Shown piece after piece: positions 1 through 8,422 of a stretch of 20,205 nt of DNA (its first letter is position 1; every line of letters begins with the position of its first letter). Source of the stretch: Elusimicrobiota bacterium (GTDB lineage Bacteria > Elusimicrobiota > Elusimicrobia > Elusimicrobiales > Elusimicrobiaceae); contig JAEXBW010000088.1 in the NCBI GenBank assembly GCA_023393825.1, positions 1-20,205 of the forward strand, given 5' to 3'. A program made the translations under genes and the position numbers. The notes under the pieces were generated by a model. The model did not search any database. It was not told the DNA's origin and saw nothing but the letters and a program-made list of their open reading frames with translations.

Positions 1-56
1 CTAAACCCAATGGTTTTGGCTCTTTTTCTGTTATTTGGTCTATATGTAGGTAACAT
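1..56 (-). CDS. rpmH: Ribosomal protein L34, N-terminal part (runs off left edge)
   Basis: The ATG lies at 56-54 on the minus strand and 18 codons are visible before the window ends. They read MLPTYRPNNRKRAKTIGF, and the next two bases (AG) fit the arginine that follows in the family. This matches the L34 start pattern, in which a short lead is followed by T-Y-x-P-x-N-x-K-R and then G-F-R. L34 is a small basic protein of the large ribosomal subunit, usually about 45 residues, so about 40 percent is seen. There is no Shine-Dalgarno sequence; a TATAAT box sits nine bases before the ATG, so the message is probably leaderless. The visible part is short, but the motif is distinctive. Confidence 0.85.
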   Translation of the reverse strand, partial: MLPTYRPNNRKRAKTIGF

Positions 57-65
57 AGTGTTATT

Positions 66-95
66 ATTATATTATATTTCGCTTACTTTTACCAA
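66..95 (-). promoter_or_regulatory. Promoter of rpmH
   Basis: On the minus strand TTGGTA (95-90) is followed by an 18-base spacer and a perfect TATAAT (71-66). A second overlapping TATAAT lies at 76-71. The ATG of rpmH starts nine bases after the first box, so transcription should begin at or within about two bases of the start codon. Confidence 0.6.
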
Positions 96-161
96 GATAA
101 TATTTTTTGCGAGGGTTTTTACGTCTATAGATTTCCCCCGCCTCCAAACATTACCTTTTGT

Positions 162-1709
162 CTATTGCGCCGATACGTCCGCAGCTGCGCGTATACGACA
201 CGGTTCAGACTCGTTTAAGCCTTCGGGCGCGCTTTGCAATAAATCAGTAAACAACTGCCCGCTGCTTTTATCCGTTACAACTTTTGCCGCTTTATATTCT
301 GCGGGCAACTTTTTAAAGGGCGCACCCTCAAAATAACCTTCCACAAGATTGGAAAGTATATATAAATTATACAAAACATCGTCCTTTAAATCTTGTCCGT
401 CCACGGTAATCTTGCTTACGGTAAACTTTGCGGCGGCTTCATCGTAGCTGAAATTAACTTTAACATTGTCGGAATAACTGAAAAGGCTGTAAACGCCAAA
501 GGTATCATCATTCCTTAAAGTATCCTGCACCAATGTTCTAAAAAATGACCCCGGGACAGCGACGGAGGACATATATTCGGGATAGGGTAAAAATTCTATC
601 ACTTCCCTGCCCGTCAGCGGCCCCTGCGGTATACTGCACCTTACGCTGGGAATCGTAAAAACGCCTATTTGCGTTTTATAACCAGTTTTGCGGCCGTAAT
701 CGCGGGCGTAATTGGCAATAAGGTCTGGGCCTGAGGCATCAGCGCAAATTGCATTTTTTTCTGGATATTTATTAAGGTTAAAATTTAATTTCCCCGCAAT
801 TTTATCCAACTCTTTATTTTCTATTTTGGCAAGATATTTTTCTATCTTTTTATCGCTGCCGATAACTGTTTTATCAAGGTCGGTAAGAGTTGTTTTTACT
901 GATATTATTTTATTTGTTTTATCGTCCACATCTATTACCGCTTTGCTTACCGCGCCCAAGTATTCCCCCGACTCCACAAAAAGCGGACCGTTTTCTATCG
1001 GGCTTGTTGCGCCTCTTTTATGGGCGTGTCCGCCAAAAACCAAATCGATACTATCCGCCGCGCCTTCCACATTTTTTATTGTGCCGAGCATAAAGGAGGG
1101 CTTTCTGCTGTCCAGTACGGAATCATGCGCTATTAAAATTACAATATCGGGATTATGCTGTTTTACCTCGGCAAGAACCTGCTTAAGCGTTTGTTGCGGG
1201 TCTTTAATTTTTATGGCGGTTGTGTCTATCCCCGGGCCGTCAATGCCAAAACCTATAAAAGCTATTTTAACGCCGTCCCTTTTTACTATTGCATAAGGTT
1301 TAACGGGCTTTTTGGTGGAAAAACCGCTCATATTAGCCACCAAAACTTCCCCCTTAAAAACATCAAGGGTTTTGTTTAAATCATTGCCCAAATCAAAATC
1401 GTGATTGCCGACGGTTATAAAATTGTACCCCAGCATATTCATAAGCTTAAGGGACTCTTTGCCTTTAGAGTGATTACCCTCGTAAGTACCCGTGGACCAA
1501 TCGCCAGAATCTATAAGAAAATAAGGTTTCTTTTCTTTAGAAAGAAAAGCCTTAAAAACATCAAACCCGCCAATCTGCTTACCGCCGAGGTTTCTGTTAA
1601 AATAATAACCGTGTATATCACTTGTGTGATAGATAATAATTTCTTTAGCGTTTGCGCTTAAAGATAAAATTACCGCGGCAAATATTGCCAATATTGATTT
1701 TTTTATCAT
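162..1709 (-). CDS. Secreted 5'-nucleotidase / UshA-family metallophosphoesterase
   Basis: The 515-residue protein starts with a signal peptide (residues 1-21, ending ANA before KEIII), so it is exported. The N-terminal calcineurin-like domain shows the metal ligands in order: D31 and H33 in HTSDIHG, the aspartate of DSGDW, VGNHDFD, the histidine of LIAHDS, and FGGHAHK. A C-terminal nucleotidase domain follows, with SIPQGPLTGREVIEFLPYP. The family removes phosphate from nucleotides in the periplasm for salvage. The usual N-x-G-G-I-R substrate motif is altered here to PSVRCSIP, so specificity may differ. I chose the ATG at 1709 because GGGAGAG ends four bases before it; a GTG codon immediately upstream (1712) would leave too little spacing. 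It lies downstream of the sugar porter but behind a terminator-like hairpin. Confidence 0.85.
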   Translation of the reverse strand: MIKKSILAIFAAVILSLSANAKEIIIYHTSDIHGYYFNRNLGGKQIGGFDVFKAFLSKEKKPYFLIDSGDWSTGTYEGNHSKGKESLKLMNMLGYNFITVGNHDFDLGNDLNKTLDVFKGEVLVANMSGFSTKKPVKPYAIVKRDGVKIAFIGFGIDGPGIDTTAIKIKDPQQTLKQVLAEVKQHNPDIVILIAHDSVLDSRKPSFMLGTIKNVEGAADSIDLVFGGHAHKRGATSPIENGPLFVESGEYLGAVSKAVIDVDDKTNKIISVKTTLTDLDKTVIGSDKKIEKYLAKIENKELDKIAGKLNFNLNKYPEKNAICADASGPDLIANYARDYGRKTGYKTQIGVFTIPSVRCSIPQGPLTGREVIEFLPYPEYMSSVAVPGSFFRTLVQDTLRNDDTFGVYSLFSYSDNVKVNFSYDEAAAKFTVSKITVDGQDLKDDVLYNLYILSNLVEGYFEGAPFKKLPAEYKAAKVVTDKSSGQLFTDLLQSAPEGLNESEPCRIRAAADVSAQ

Positions 1710-1725
1710 CACACTCTCCCTATAT

Positions 1726-1757
1726 GTTAAAACAGCCCGTTTAAGGGCTGTTTTAAC
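1726..1757 (-). terminator. Perfect 13-bp inverted repeat, probable terminator after the sugar porter
   Basis: GTTAAAACAGCCC (1726-1738) is followed by a six-base loop and its exact complement (1745-1757). Read on the minus strand, a U-rich arm follows the GC core, so it can end the kinase-porter transcript, whose last stop codon is at 1770. The arms are symmetric, so it could work both ways. The nucleotidase start lies only 17 bases beyond it, so some read-through or a promoter inside it is possible. Confidence 0.65.
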
Positions 1758-1769
1758 ACTTTACTAAAT

Positions 1770-3116
1770 TTATTCTATACCTAACTCTTTGTTCATCTTT
1801 TCCAGCGGTATGCCTTTTGTTTCGGGCATTATAAACAGCACCCAAAATAACTGGCCCGCCATGCAAAGCGCGTACAAAGTGAATATAACGCCGCCCGATA
1901 TCCCTGCTATTATGGGGAAGGTCCAGCTTATCAAAGCCGCCATTATCCAGTGCGTAAAGCTGCCTAAAGCAAGCCCTTTGGCGCGAATGGAGTTGGGGAA
2001 GATTTCACTTATAAACACCCATATAACCGCACCCTGCCCGAAAGCGTGCGAGGCTATAAAAAGCACAAGGCTGCCCAGCACTATTAAGGCGGAAGAATCG
2101 GTAAAGTTTGTACCGTATTTAAAGAATGTTGCCGCCAAAGTACCCAAGCTGATGATATAACCGACAGAGCCTATAAGCATAAGTTTGCGTCTGCCAAACA
2201 TATCAATAACCAATAAGGCCAACATTGTAAAAATAAGGTTTGTGCCGCCTATAATTACGGATTGTAAAAGCGCGCCCTTTACGCCCGCGCCAGCCATTTG
2301 GAAAATGTGGGGAGCATAATAAAGCACCGCGTTAATACCCGATAACTGGTTAAACGCCGCAATGGCGATTGCAAGCCAAATAAGCTTTGTGTATTTTTTG
2401 CAAAATAAAACTTCGTTGCCTTTGCCTGATTCCTGTTTAAAAAATTGCATAATTTCAGTATAAGAAGCATTAGCTTCCTGCTCGTTATTGGAAAGATCCT
2501 GCAATACTTTTTTTGCTTCCTCATTTCTGCCTTTAGAAATAAGCCATCTGGGGCTGAAAGGGATAAAGTTAAGCAAGAGAAAAAATATTACGGAAGGCAA
2601 AGCCATAATACCAAGCATCCATCTCCACTGCGTATCGCCCTGCACAAAATAGCTTACCAGCAAGTTGGAAAAGAAAGCCAAAAGAATGCCGAACACAATG
2701 TTAAATTGCGCCAAGGCAACCATTCTGCCGCGATAGGCGGAGGGTACAATTTCCGCAATATACATAGGCGCCACTACGGAAGACGCGCCAACGGCAATAC
2801 CGCCGATAAATCTGAATATTAAAAAAGAATACCAGTTCCACGCCAAAGCGGTGCCTAAGCTGGCAACCACATACATAAGCGCAATAACTTTAAGGGAGTT
2901 TTTTCTGCCATACTTATCAGCAGGCCCCCCGATAAAAAACGCGCCCAATATAGTGCCTATAAGCGCGCTGGCAACGGTAAAACCAAGCGAGGCGGAACTT
3001 AAACCAAACACCGCCGTAAGAGCATCGGTAGTACCTGATATAACAGCAGTATCAAAACCAAACAGCAGCCCGCCCAGCGCCGCTATAAGTGATACAATTA
3101 AAACCTTTTTGTTCAT
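1770..3116 (-). CDS. MFS sugar porter (XylE/GalP/GLUT-like sugar:proton symporter)
   Basis: This is a 448-residue protein with about twelve membrane segments and the signatures of the sugar porter family: GGLLFGFDTAVISG near residues 15-28, GGPADKYGRK at 63-72 (the loop 2-3 motif, with DK instead of the common DR), RFIGG near 102, QLSGINAVLYYAP at 257-269, DMFGRR at 305-310, GQGAVIWVFISEIFP, and PETKG at 431-435. The family imports hexoses or pentoses, mostly with protons, across the inner membrane. The substrate cannot be read from sequence; the first of the paired glutamines that contact sugar in XylE is asparagine here. An AAGGAG Shine-Dalgarno sequence lies before the ATG. It begins 30 bases after the kinase gene, so the two form an uptake-and-phosphorylation operon. 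Confidence 0.92.
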   Translation of the reverse strand: MNKKVLIVSLIAALGGLLFGFDTAVISGTTDALTAVFGLSSASLGFTVASALIGTILGAFFIGGPADKYGRKNSLKVIALMYVVASLGTALAWNWYSFLIFRFIGGIAVGASSVVAPMYIAEIVPSAYRGRMVALAQFNIVFGILLAFFSNLLVSYFVQGDTQWRWMLGIMALPSVIFFLLLNFIPFSPRWLISKGRNEEAKKVLQDLSNNEQEANASYTEIMQFFKQESGKGNEVLFCKKYTKLIWLAIAIAAFNQLSGINAVLYYAPHIFQMAGAGVKGALLQSVIIGGTNLIFTMLALLVIDMFGRRKLMLIGSVGYIISLGTLAATFFKYGTNFTDSSALIVLGSLVLFIASHAFGQGAVIWVFISEIFPNSIRAKGLALGSFTHWIMAALISWTFPIIAGISGGVIFTLYALCMAGQLFWVLFIMPETKGIPLEKMNKELGIE

Positions 3117-3146
3117 CTTAATTCTCCTTAAGTCCTGTACGGAATT

Positions 3147-4028
3147 TTAAAAAAGCAAATCTTTGGGCAAAACAGCCATTGCGCCCTTTTGAGTGCAAAC
3201 ATAAGAAGCAACTTTATTTGCCCTCTGCCCGATAGTATCAAAGTCTAATCCTTTCAAAAGACCCGCGCAAAAAGCCGCGCTAAAGCTGTCGCCCGCGCCA
3301 ACGGTATCAGCCAGTTTTTCGGCCTTAACGCCCGCGCTTTTGTACATATTATCTTTTGTAAAAATAATACTGCCTTTTTCCCCGCGGGTTAAGACGATAA
3401 TATACAAATCATATTTTTTAAGCAGGGTAAGGCAAAAAGCCTCGTCGGAAGAATGTTCAAGCCCCAAAACTTCTGCTGTTTTTGGCAATTCCTCGTCGCT
3501 TATTTTAAGGATATTGGCTTTTTTAAGACCGCTGTCTAATATCTCAAAGGAATAAAAACTCTGCCTTAAATTAACGTCAAAAATCTTAAGACAGTGTTTT
3601 GGCGCATTATCTAAAATCTTATTTATGGAACGGTGGGAAACTTCCCCCCTTTGCGCAAGAGTGCCAAAACAAATAACGTCTGCCTTACGCGCAAGGGCAA
3701 GTTTATCTTCCCCGCAGGTAATTTTATCCCAAGCCACATTTTTTACTATTTCGTAAGAGGGTACGGAGGCGGCATTTAAAGTAACATTAACAATGCCAGT
3801 TTTTTCTCCGTGCAGAATATCTACGGCGGCGGTATTAATGCCAAGCGCTTTAAGACGTTTAATAATATCTTCGCCGTCGGCGTCGTCGCCCACTGCGGAA
3901 ATTACAAAATCATTAAAACCGAACTGGTGGCAATACCAAGCAAAATTAGCAGGCGCGCCGCCAAGTTTTGCTCCGTCGGGGAGAACATCAAAAAGAACTT
4001 CGCCTATCGCAAGAATATTTTTGGACAT
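3147..4028 (-). CDS. PfkB-family sugar kinase (fructokinase-like)
   Basis: Counted from the ATG at 4028 the protein has 293 residues, the usual size for ribokinase/PfkB kinases. It opens with MSKNILAIGEVLFDVLP, the typical first strand with GE and D, followed by GGAPANFA (sugar-binding loop). It ends with DTVGAGDSFSAAF, which holds the anion hole and the catalytic base aspartate (about residue 247). The likely role is ATP-dependent phosphorylation of a hexose brought in by the adjacent porter; fructose or a related ketose is a guess based on family resemblance. The start is uncertain: the SD-like AGGA is only one base before this ATG, while an in-frame ATG at 4073 sits seven bases after a perfect TATAAT and would add 15 residues. 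Confidence 0.88.
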   Translation of the reverse strand: MSKNILAIGEVLFDVLPDGAKLGGAPANFAWYCHQFGFNDFVISAVGDDADGEDIIKRLKALGINTAAVDILHGEKTGIVNVTLNAASVPSYEIVKNVAWDKITCGEDKLALARKADVICFGTLAQRGEVSHRSINKILDNAPKHCLKIFDVNLRQSFYSFEILDSGLKKANILKISDEELPKTAEVLGLEHSSDEAFCLTLLKKYDLYIIVLTRGEKGSIIFTKDNMYKSAGVKAEKLADTVGAGDSFSAAFCAGLLKGLDFDTIGQRANKVASYVCTQKGAMAVLPKDLLF

Positions 4029-4080
4029 ATCCTGAAACACACAAGTTAAGATAAAATAAGACCTCGCGGTCATTACTACT

Positions 4081-4086
4081 ATTATA
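4081..4086 (-). promoter_or_regulatory. Probable -10 element of the kinase-porter operon
   Basis: A perfect TATAAT reads on the minus strand at 4086-4081. No convincing -35 element is seen 16-18 bases upstream. The predicted transcription start falls at about 4074, on the in-frame ATG at 4073, giving either a leaderless message or a 45-base leader to the ATG at 4028. Confidence 0.5.
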
Positions 4087-4158
4087 CACGCTTTTCCCTG
4101 CAAAGTACAGAAAGCGAAAAGCGCCGCCGAAGTATTACTTTATCAAACTAAAATTTTG

Positions 4159-4164
4159 TATTAT
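4159..4164 (+). promoter_or_regulatory. Probable -10 element of recO
   Basis: TATTAT lies six bases before the recO ATG at 4171. There is no Shine-Dalgarno sequence between it and the start codon, and the upstream -35 match (TTACTT at 4135-4140) is poor. The arrangement suggests a leaderless or near-leaderless message. Confidence 0.4.
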
Positions 4165-4170
4165 TTTCTT

Positions 4171-4866
4171 ATGAACTTTACCGACAGAATGATTGTGCTT
4201 TTAAGGCAGGACTTCCGCGAATCCGACAGAATGATATGCGCCTACACGCTGGAACACGGCCGCATTGCCCTGCGCTTTCCAGGGGTTAACAAAAGCGATT
4301 CCAAACTTAAAGCTTTAAGCGAGCCTTTCAGCCAATCCTGCGCGCGTATATATATGAGGAGCAATGCCTCCATAGGCTGCGTAACAGGCGGCAAGATAGA
4401 AAGCGTTTACCCGCAGATAAGGAAAGATGCTAAAAAAGTGGAAGCCGCAATATACTTTTGCGAACTTTTTTACCGCCTTACGCCCGACGCCAGCCCCAAC
4501 CCCGATAAATTTTTGTTTTTAGAAGAGTCCCTTCAGCAGTTGGAACTTTCCCCCTTATCCCCAGCCGTTGCGCCCGCGTTTTTGCTGCGCTTAATGCAGC
4601 TTAGCGGTTTTGGCTTGCAGGGCAGGCCCGTTTTGGATATTCCCGCCGAGTTTTGGGAAAAGATGCACACAACGCCGCTTTCCTGCTTAACTTTTTATAC
4701 GCCGCAGGATATAGTCAGCATTAACAAAAGCCGCCATGTATGCCAAAGATTTTTAAATAATTATTTAAACTACCCGTTAAATACAATAAGTATGTTGCAG
4801 GTTTCTGCGGAAGTTGAAGCGCAACAAGCCCTTGCGGAAACAGCTTTAGAACCCGTATTAGCTTAA
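4171..4866 (+). CDS. recO: DNA repair protein RecO
   Basis: The protein has 231 residues from the ATG at 4171. The N-terminal part (FTDRMIVLLRQDFRESDRMI, then LEHGRIALRFPGVNKSDSKL) matches the RecO OB-fold, and the rest is helical with LLRLMQLSGFGLQ as in the family. RecO works with RecR (and RecF) to load RecA on SSB-coated single-stranded DNA during gap repair. The paired CxxC zinc-binding cysteines found in some RecO proteins are absent where expected, as in several other lineages. An in-frame TTG at 4156 is possible but lies upstream of the probable -10 box. The gene is divergent from the kinase and convergent with the next gene, with 16 bases between stop codons. Confidence 0.85.
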   Translation: MNFTDRMIVLLRQDFRESDRMICAYTLEHGRIALRFPGVNKSDSKLKALSEPFSQSCARIYMRSNASIGCVTGGKIESVYPQIRKDAKKVEAAIYFCELFYRLTPDASPNPDKFLFLEESLQQLELSPLSPAVAPAFLLRLMQLSGFGLQGRPVLDIPAEFWEKMHTTPLSCLTFYTPQDIVSINKSRHVCQRFLNNYLNYPLNTISMLQVSAEVEAQQALAETALEPVLA

Positions 4867-4882
4867 TACATAAGTTTTCTTA

Positions 4883-5410
4883 TCAAAACAAGCCCGAACT
4901 TTCCTCAAAATTCTTAAATTGCCTAAACGCGCAAAGCTGCTGCCTTAACAATTCCCTTTCCTGCGCGTCAAACATATTTACGTTTAACATAAACGGGGAA
5001 ATACCAAACTTTGTTTTAATTTTTTGTATTAAACTTAAAGGATATATTGACGGGTCAACAACAGTAATCGTTATCGTCCATCTGCGGTGCTTGCTGGCAA
5101 CCGTCCAACGTTTTTCCAAAGTTACATAGGCAACATTATCCCAAACGACTTCGGGCAAACCTTTAAGTTTTATATAAGTTTCGTTTATTACAACCAACGG
5201 ACCTTGAAAGAAAGATACGGCAAATTGCACAAAAAGAATGGAGATAACAAGCCCCAGAGCAAAAACCGCAACAGAGTCGTCTGCCTTATTGGGATTATGG
5301 GGAACAAAATAAAGTACAGCGAATAAAAATAAGGCGCTGCCCGCAAAAATAATAAACTTTTTTTTCTTACTCTCATAAAAGGCAAAACTGCCGTCTTGTA
5401 ATGTTTTCAT
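4883..5410 (-). CDS. Two-helix membrane protein resembling the STM3941 family
   Basis: The 175-residue protein begins MKTLQDGSFAFYESKKKKF, followed by two hydrophobic segments at about residues 20-37 and 46-66. A soluble C-terminal part contains GPLVVINETYIKLKGLPEVVWDNVAYV. This layout (FxxYxSKKK start, two helices, a PH-like domain with an 'ineet.i.....iIWddI' pattern) resembles STM3941-type proteins of unknown function. I recognise only the pattern, so the family call is tentative. The ATG at 5410 was chosen because the conserved start falls there; the open frame continues upstream but over the glyQ start. GAGAGGG lies twelve bases upstream, which is long spacing. A TATAAT at 5465-5460 on this strand would give a leader of about 43 bases. 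Confidence 0.7.
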   Translation of the reverse strand: MKTLQDGSFAFYESKKKKFIIFAGSALFLFAVLYFVPHNPNKADDSVAVFALGLVISILFVQFAVSFFQGPLVVINETYIKLKGLPEVVWDNVAYVTLEKRWTVASKHRRWTITITVVDPSIYPLSLIQKIKTKFGISPFMLNVNMFDAQERELLRQQLCAFRQFKNFEESSGLF

Positions 5411-5452
5411 AAATTTAATTTTCCCTCTCACTCTGCACAGGCAAATATTTAC

Positions 5453-5465
5453 TATAATTATTATA
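5453..5465. promoter_or_regulatory. Back-to-back -10 elements for glyQ (+) and the membrane protein gene (-)
   Basis: TATAAT on the plus strand (5453-5458) ends eight bases before the glyQ ATG at 5467, with no Shine-Dalgarno sequence. One base further, TATAAT on the minus strand (5465-5460) points toward the gene starting at 5410. I see no good -35 element for either. Confidence 0.5.
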
Positions 5466-5466
5466 T

Positions 5467-6324
5467 ATGAATTTTCAAGATATAATACACGAGCTTCAAA
5501 CCTATTGGAAGAAGCAAGGCTGCATAGTAGTGCAGCCATACGACGTTGAAAAAGGCGCGGGTACATTTAACCCCGCCACATTCTTCGGCTCGCTTACAAG
5601 CAAACCGACGAACTGCTGTTATGTTGAACCCTGCCGCAGACCTGCCGACGGCAGATATGGCGAAAACCCAAACAGACTGGGTAAATATTATCAATTTCAG
5701 GTTATCTTAAAACCCTCTCCCGCAAATGTGCAGGAACTTTATTTAAACTCCCTTAAAGTCTTGGGCCTTGACCCTAAGCAGCACGACGTAAGATGGATAG
5801 AAGACGACTGGCAGTCCCCCACATTGGGCGCGGGCGGCGTCGGCTGGGAAATTTGGTTAGACGGTATGGAAATTACGCAGTTTACCTACTTCCAAATTAT
5901 GGCGGGCAATACTTTAAAACCCATCACGGCGGAAATTACTTACGGCCTTGAACGCATTGCAATGTACGTGCAAAAAAAGAACAGCATCTTTGATATTATG
6001 TGGAACGATACCACCACCTACGGCGAGTTGGTAAAAGAGAGCGAGAAGCAGTTTTCCCACTACAACTTTGAAGAAGCCGATATAGAAAACCTTCGCCGCG
6101 CCGTTACGGAAAACGAAGCCGAATGTAAAAAGCTTTGCCAAAAAGGCCTTTACCTGCCCGCTTACGACTGCGCCATGCGCGTATCACACAGCTTTAATAT
6201 GCTGGAAGCGCGCGGGGCAATATCCGTGTCGGACAGAACAAATATTATCGCCAAAATACGCGGCCTTGCCAAACTTTGCGCGGCGGAATATATAAAAGCC
6301 AACGAACCAAAACAGGAAGAGTAA
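5467..6324 (+). CDS. glyQ: Glycyl-tRNA synthetase alpha subunit
   Basis: The 285-residue protein opens with MNFQDIIHELQTYWKKQGC and contains QPYDVEKGAGTFNPATFF, CYVEPCRRPADGRYGENPNR, DDWQSPTLGAGGVGWEIWLDGMEITQFTYFQ and ITYGLERIAMY, all hallmarks of the class II catalytic alpha subunit. It activates glycine and charges tRNA-Gly together with the beta subunit, as an alpha2-beta2 tetramer in the cytoplasm. E. coli GlyQ is slightly longer. The start follows a TATAAT box by eight bases, so the operon message is probably leaderless. glyS follows after four bases. Confidence 0.97.
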   Translation: MNFQDIIHELQTYWKKQGCIVVQPYDVEKGAGTFNPATFFGSLTSKPTNCCYVEPCRRPADGRYGENPNRLGKYYQFQVILKPSPANVQELYLNSLKVLGLDPKQHDVRWIEDDWQSPTLGAGGVGWEIWLDGMEITQFTYFQIMAGNTLKPITAEITYGLERIAMYVQKKNSIFDIMWNDTTTYGELVKESEKQFSHYNFEEADIENLRRAVTENEAECKKLCQKGLYLPAYDCAMRVSHSFNMLEARGAISVSDRTNIIAKIRGLAKLCAAEYIKANEPKQEE

Positions 6325-6328
6325 TTAT

Positions 6329-8419
6329 ATGAACAATGCACTTTTAGAAATAGGAACAGAACACCTTCCCGCCCGCTTTTTGATACCGACGCTTAATCAA
6401 ATGCAGCAAAAAGCGACGGAGATTTTAACACAGCACAATTTAAAATTTGTGTCGGTTAAAACTTACGGCACATACAAAAGATTAGTGCTTGAAGTTACCG
6501 AACTTGCCACCAAGGCCGAAGATATACAAAAAGAAGTTAAAGGCCCCCCCGCAAAAATGCTTAAAGACGAACAGGGCAATTTTACGCAGCAAGCCATAGG
6601 TTTTGCCGCCAAAAACGGATTGGACGTAAAGCAGCTTACCGTAGTGGAAACCGATAAAGGCCCGTTTATTTACGCCAAGGTAAAAATTAAAGGCGAAAAA
6701 ACCGTAAAGCTTTTGCCGCAGATTTTTACGGAAATTGTTAAAGGTTTAACCTTCCCCAAAAATATGGTGTGGGAAGAAACTAATTTCCGCTTTGCCCGCC
6801 CTATCAGAAGTTTCATAGGCCTTTACGGCACAAAAGTTGTAGATTTTGAAGTCGCAGGCGTTAAAAGCGGCCGCAATACTTTCCCCATAACATCATTCGG
6901 CAGAAAGCCAATCAAAATAGCTTCGCCCGAAGTCTATGCGGAAACTTTAAGAAACCAGCCCCAACCCATTTTGGTAAGAATAGAAGACAGAGAAAAAGCT
7001 TTAAGGCACGCGGTTGAAGCCGCAGCAGCAAAGCTGGGCTACATTGCCGATATGGACGACGATTTGATAACGGAAACCGTTTCCTTTACCGAACACCCAG
7101 TAGTATTAAGCGGAGATTTTGATATTAAATTTTTAACCCTGCCAAAAGAACTTATTACAACCGTTCTTAAAAAGCAGATAAAAATGTTCCCCGTGTTAAA
7201 CGAAAAGGGCGAAATACAGCCGCATTTTATAGCGGTACGCGACGGTATATCCGTCAATCAGGACGAAGTAAGAACAGGCTTTAAAAATGTTATGACAGCC
7301 CGCCTTACGGACGCCGTATTCTTTTTTAATAACGACCTTAAAAACGGCCTTCCCGCCATGCGCGAAAAATTAAATACAGTCAACTTTATTGACGGTATGG
7401 GCAATATGATTACCAAAACGCAGCGCGTAAAAGAACTTTCTTTATGGCTGGCGCAAAAAGCCGCTTTAGACGCAAAGCAGACGGAAGAAGTAAAACAAGC
7501 CGCGGATTTTTGCTATGCGGATTTAACGGGCGGCGTGGTTTACGAATTTGCCGAACTGCAGGGTTATATGGGCGGCGTATACGCCCAAAAAACGGGTTAC
7601 CCTCAAGCGGTAGCAACGGCATTGCAGGAATTTTATTTGCCTTTAACGGCATCTTCCGAATTGCCGCAAAGCACGCAGGGCGCTTTAGTTTCCCTCGCGG
7701 GCAAGTTGGACAGTCTTGCGGCAAACTTCGCCGTAGGACAAGTACCCAGCGGCAGCGAAGACCCCTTTGCTTTAAGACGTCAGGCTATGGGCGCGGTAAG
7801 AATTATGATGGACAAAAATCTTAACCTTACCCTGCAGGAACTTATTGATAAAACCATAAGCCTTCTGCCTAAAGTTGAAAACAGCCAAACAGATAAGCTT
7901 TACGATTTTATGTGGCAGCGTATGGCAAATGTTCTTGAACAGCACGGCTTAAGCGCGGACGAAATTGCCGCCGTAAGCGGGCTTAAAAGCAGAACATTAA
8001 ACCAAATTGTAATTATCGCGCTTGCGCTTAAACAGGCAAAGGAATCTGGCGATATATCAGTAGTGGCGGAAGCGGCAAAACGCGTAAGCAATATACTTAA
8101 AAAAGCGCAAGTCCCCGCAACGCCTATTGACCAAAAACTGTTTGAACACGACAGCGAACGCGCGCTTTACGGCACGCTTACAAAAGTTAAGGCTGAAATT
8201 TCCAAAAAATTAGACTATAATATTACAAAAGAAACCTGTCTGCACGCTTTTGAATGCCTTGCGGAGTTTAAAACACCCTTGGAAGATTTCTTTAATAATG
8301 TAATGGTTAACGCGGAAAACCCCGCAATAAAAAATAACCGTCTTGCGCTTTTAAGAGATATTGACGCCGTGCTTACACTTGCGCTTGCGGACCTTACCAA
8401 ACTTGTAATGAGAGGTTAA
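6329..8419 (+). CDS. glyS: Glycyl-tRNA synthetase beta subunit
   Basis: The 696-residue protein, close to the usual 690, begins MNNALLEIGTEHLPARFL (the LLEIGTEELP-type start) and contains the family segments WEETNFRFARPIRSF, FNNDLKNGLPAMREKL, DLTGGVVYEFAELQGYMGG and GSEDPFALRRQAMGAVRI. The C-terminal region (about residues 580-696) is the DALR-like anticodon-binding part. It binds tRNA and is required for charging. GGAAGAG in the last codons of glyQ serves as Shine-Dalgarno sequence. The next gene starts three bases after its stop. Confidence 0.97.
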   Translation: MNNALLEIGTEHLPARFLIPTLNQMQQKATEILTQHNLKFVSVKTYGTYKRLVLEVTELATKAEDIQKEVKGPPAKMLKDEQGNFTQQAIGFAAKNGLDVKQLTVVETDKGPFIYAKVKIKGEKTVKLLPQIFTEIVKGLTFPKNMVWEETNFRFARPIRSFIGLYGTKVVDFEVAGVKSGRNTFPITSFGRKPIKIASPEVYAETLRNQPQPILVRIEDREKALRHAVEAAAAKLGYIADMDDDLITETVSFTEHPVVLSGDFDIKFLTLPKELITTVLKKQIKMFPVLNEKGEIQPHFIAVRDGISVNQDEVRTGFKNVMTARLTDAVFFFNNDLKNGLPAMREKLNTVNFIDGMGNMITKTQRVKELSLWLAQKAALDAKQTEEVKQAADFCYADLTGGVVYEFAELQGYMGGVYAQKTGYPQAVATALQEFYLPLTASSELPQSTQGALVSLAGKLDSLAANFAVGQVPSGSEDPFALRRQAMGAVRIMMDKNLNLTLQELIDKTISLLPKVENSQTDKLYDFMWQRMANVLEQHGLSADEIAAVSGLKSRTLNQIVIIALALKQAKESGDISVVAEAAKRVSNILKKAQVPATPIDQKLFEHDSERALYGTLTKVKAEISKKLDYNITKETCLHAFECLAEFKTPLEDFFNNVMVNAENPAIKNNRLALLRDIDAVLTLALADLTKLVMRG

Positions 8420-8422
8420 TTT

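Noticed and set aside
57..161. Possible replication origin next to rpmH
   Set aside because: The stretch is AT-rich, but I find no DnaA box (TTATNCACA or close variants) and no dnaA in the window; the AT richness is explained by the rpmH promoter.
712..1296. A 194-residue open frame opposite the nucleotidase gene
   Set aside because: It is the antisense shadow of a gene whose catalytic motifs are all on the minus strand; it has no ribosome site or family pattern.
7410..7824. Long open frames on both strands inside glyS
   Set aside because: They overlap a clear glyS coding region, have no ribosome sites, and their translations show arginine- and proline-rich composition typical of shadow frames.
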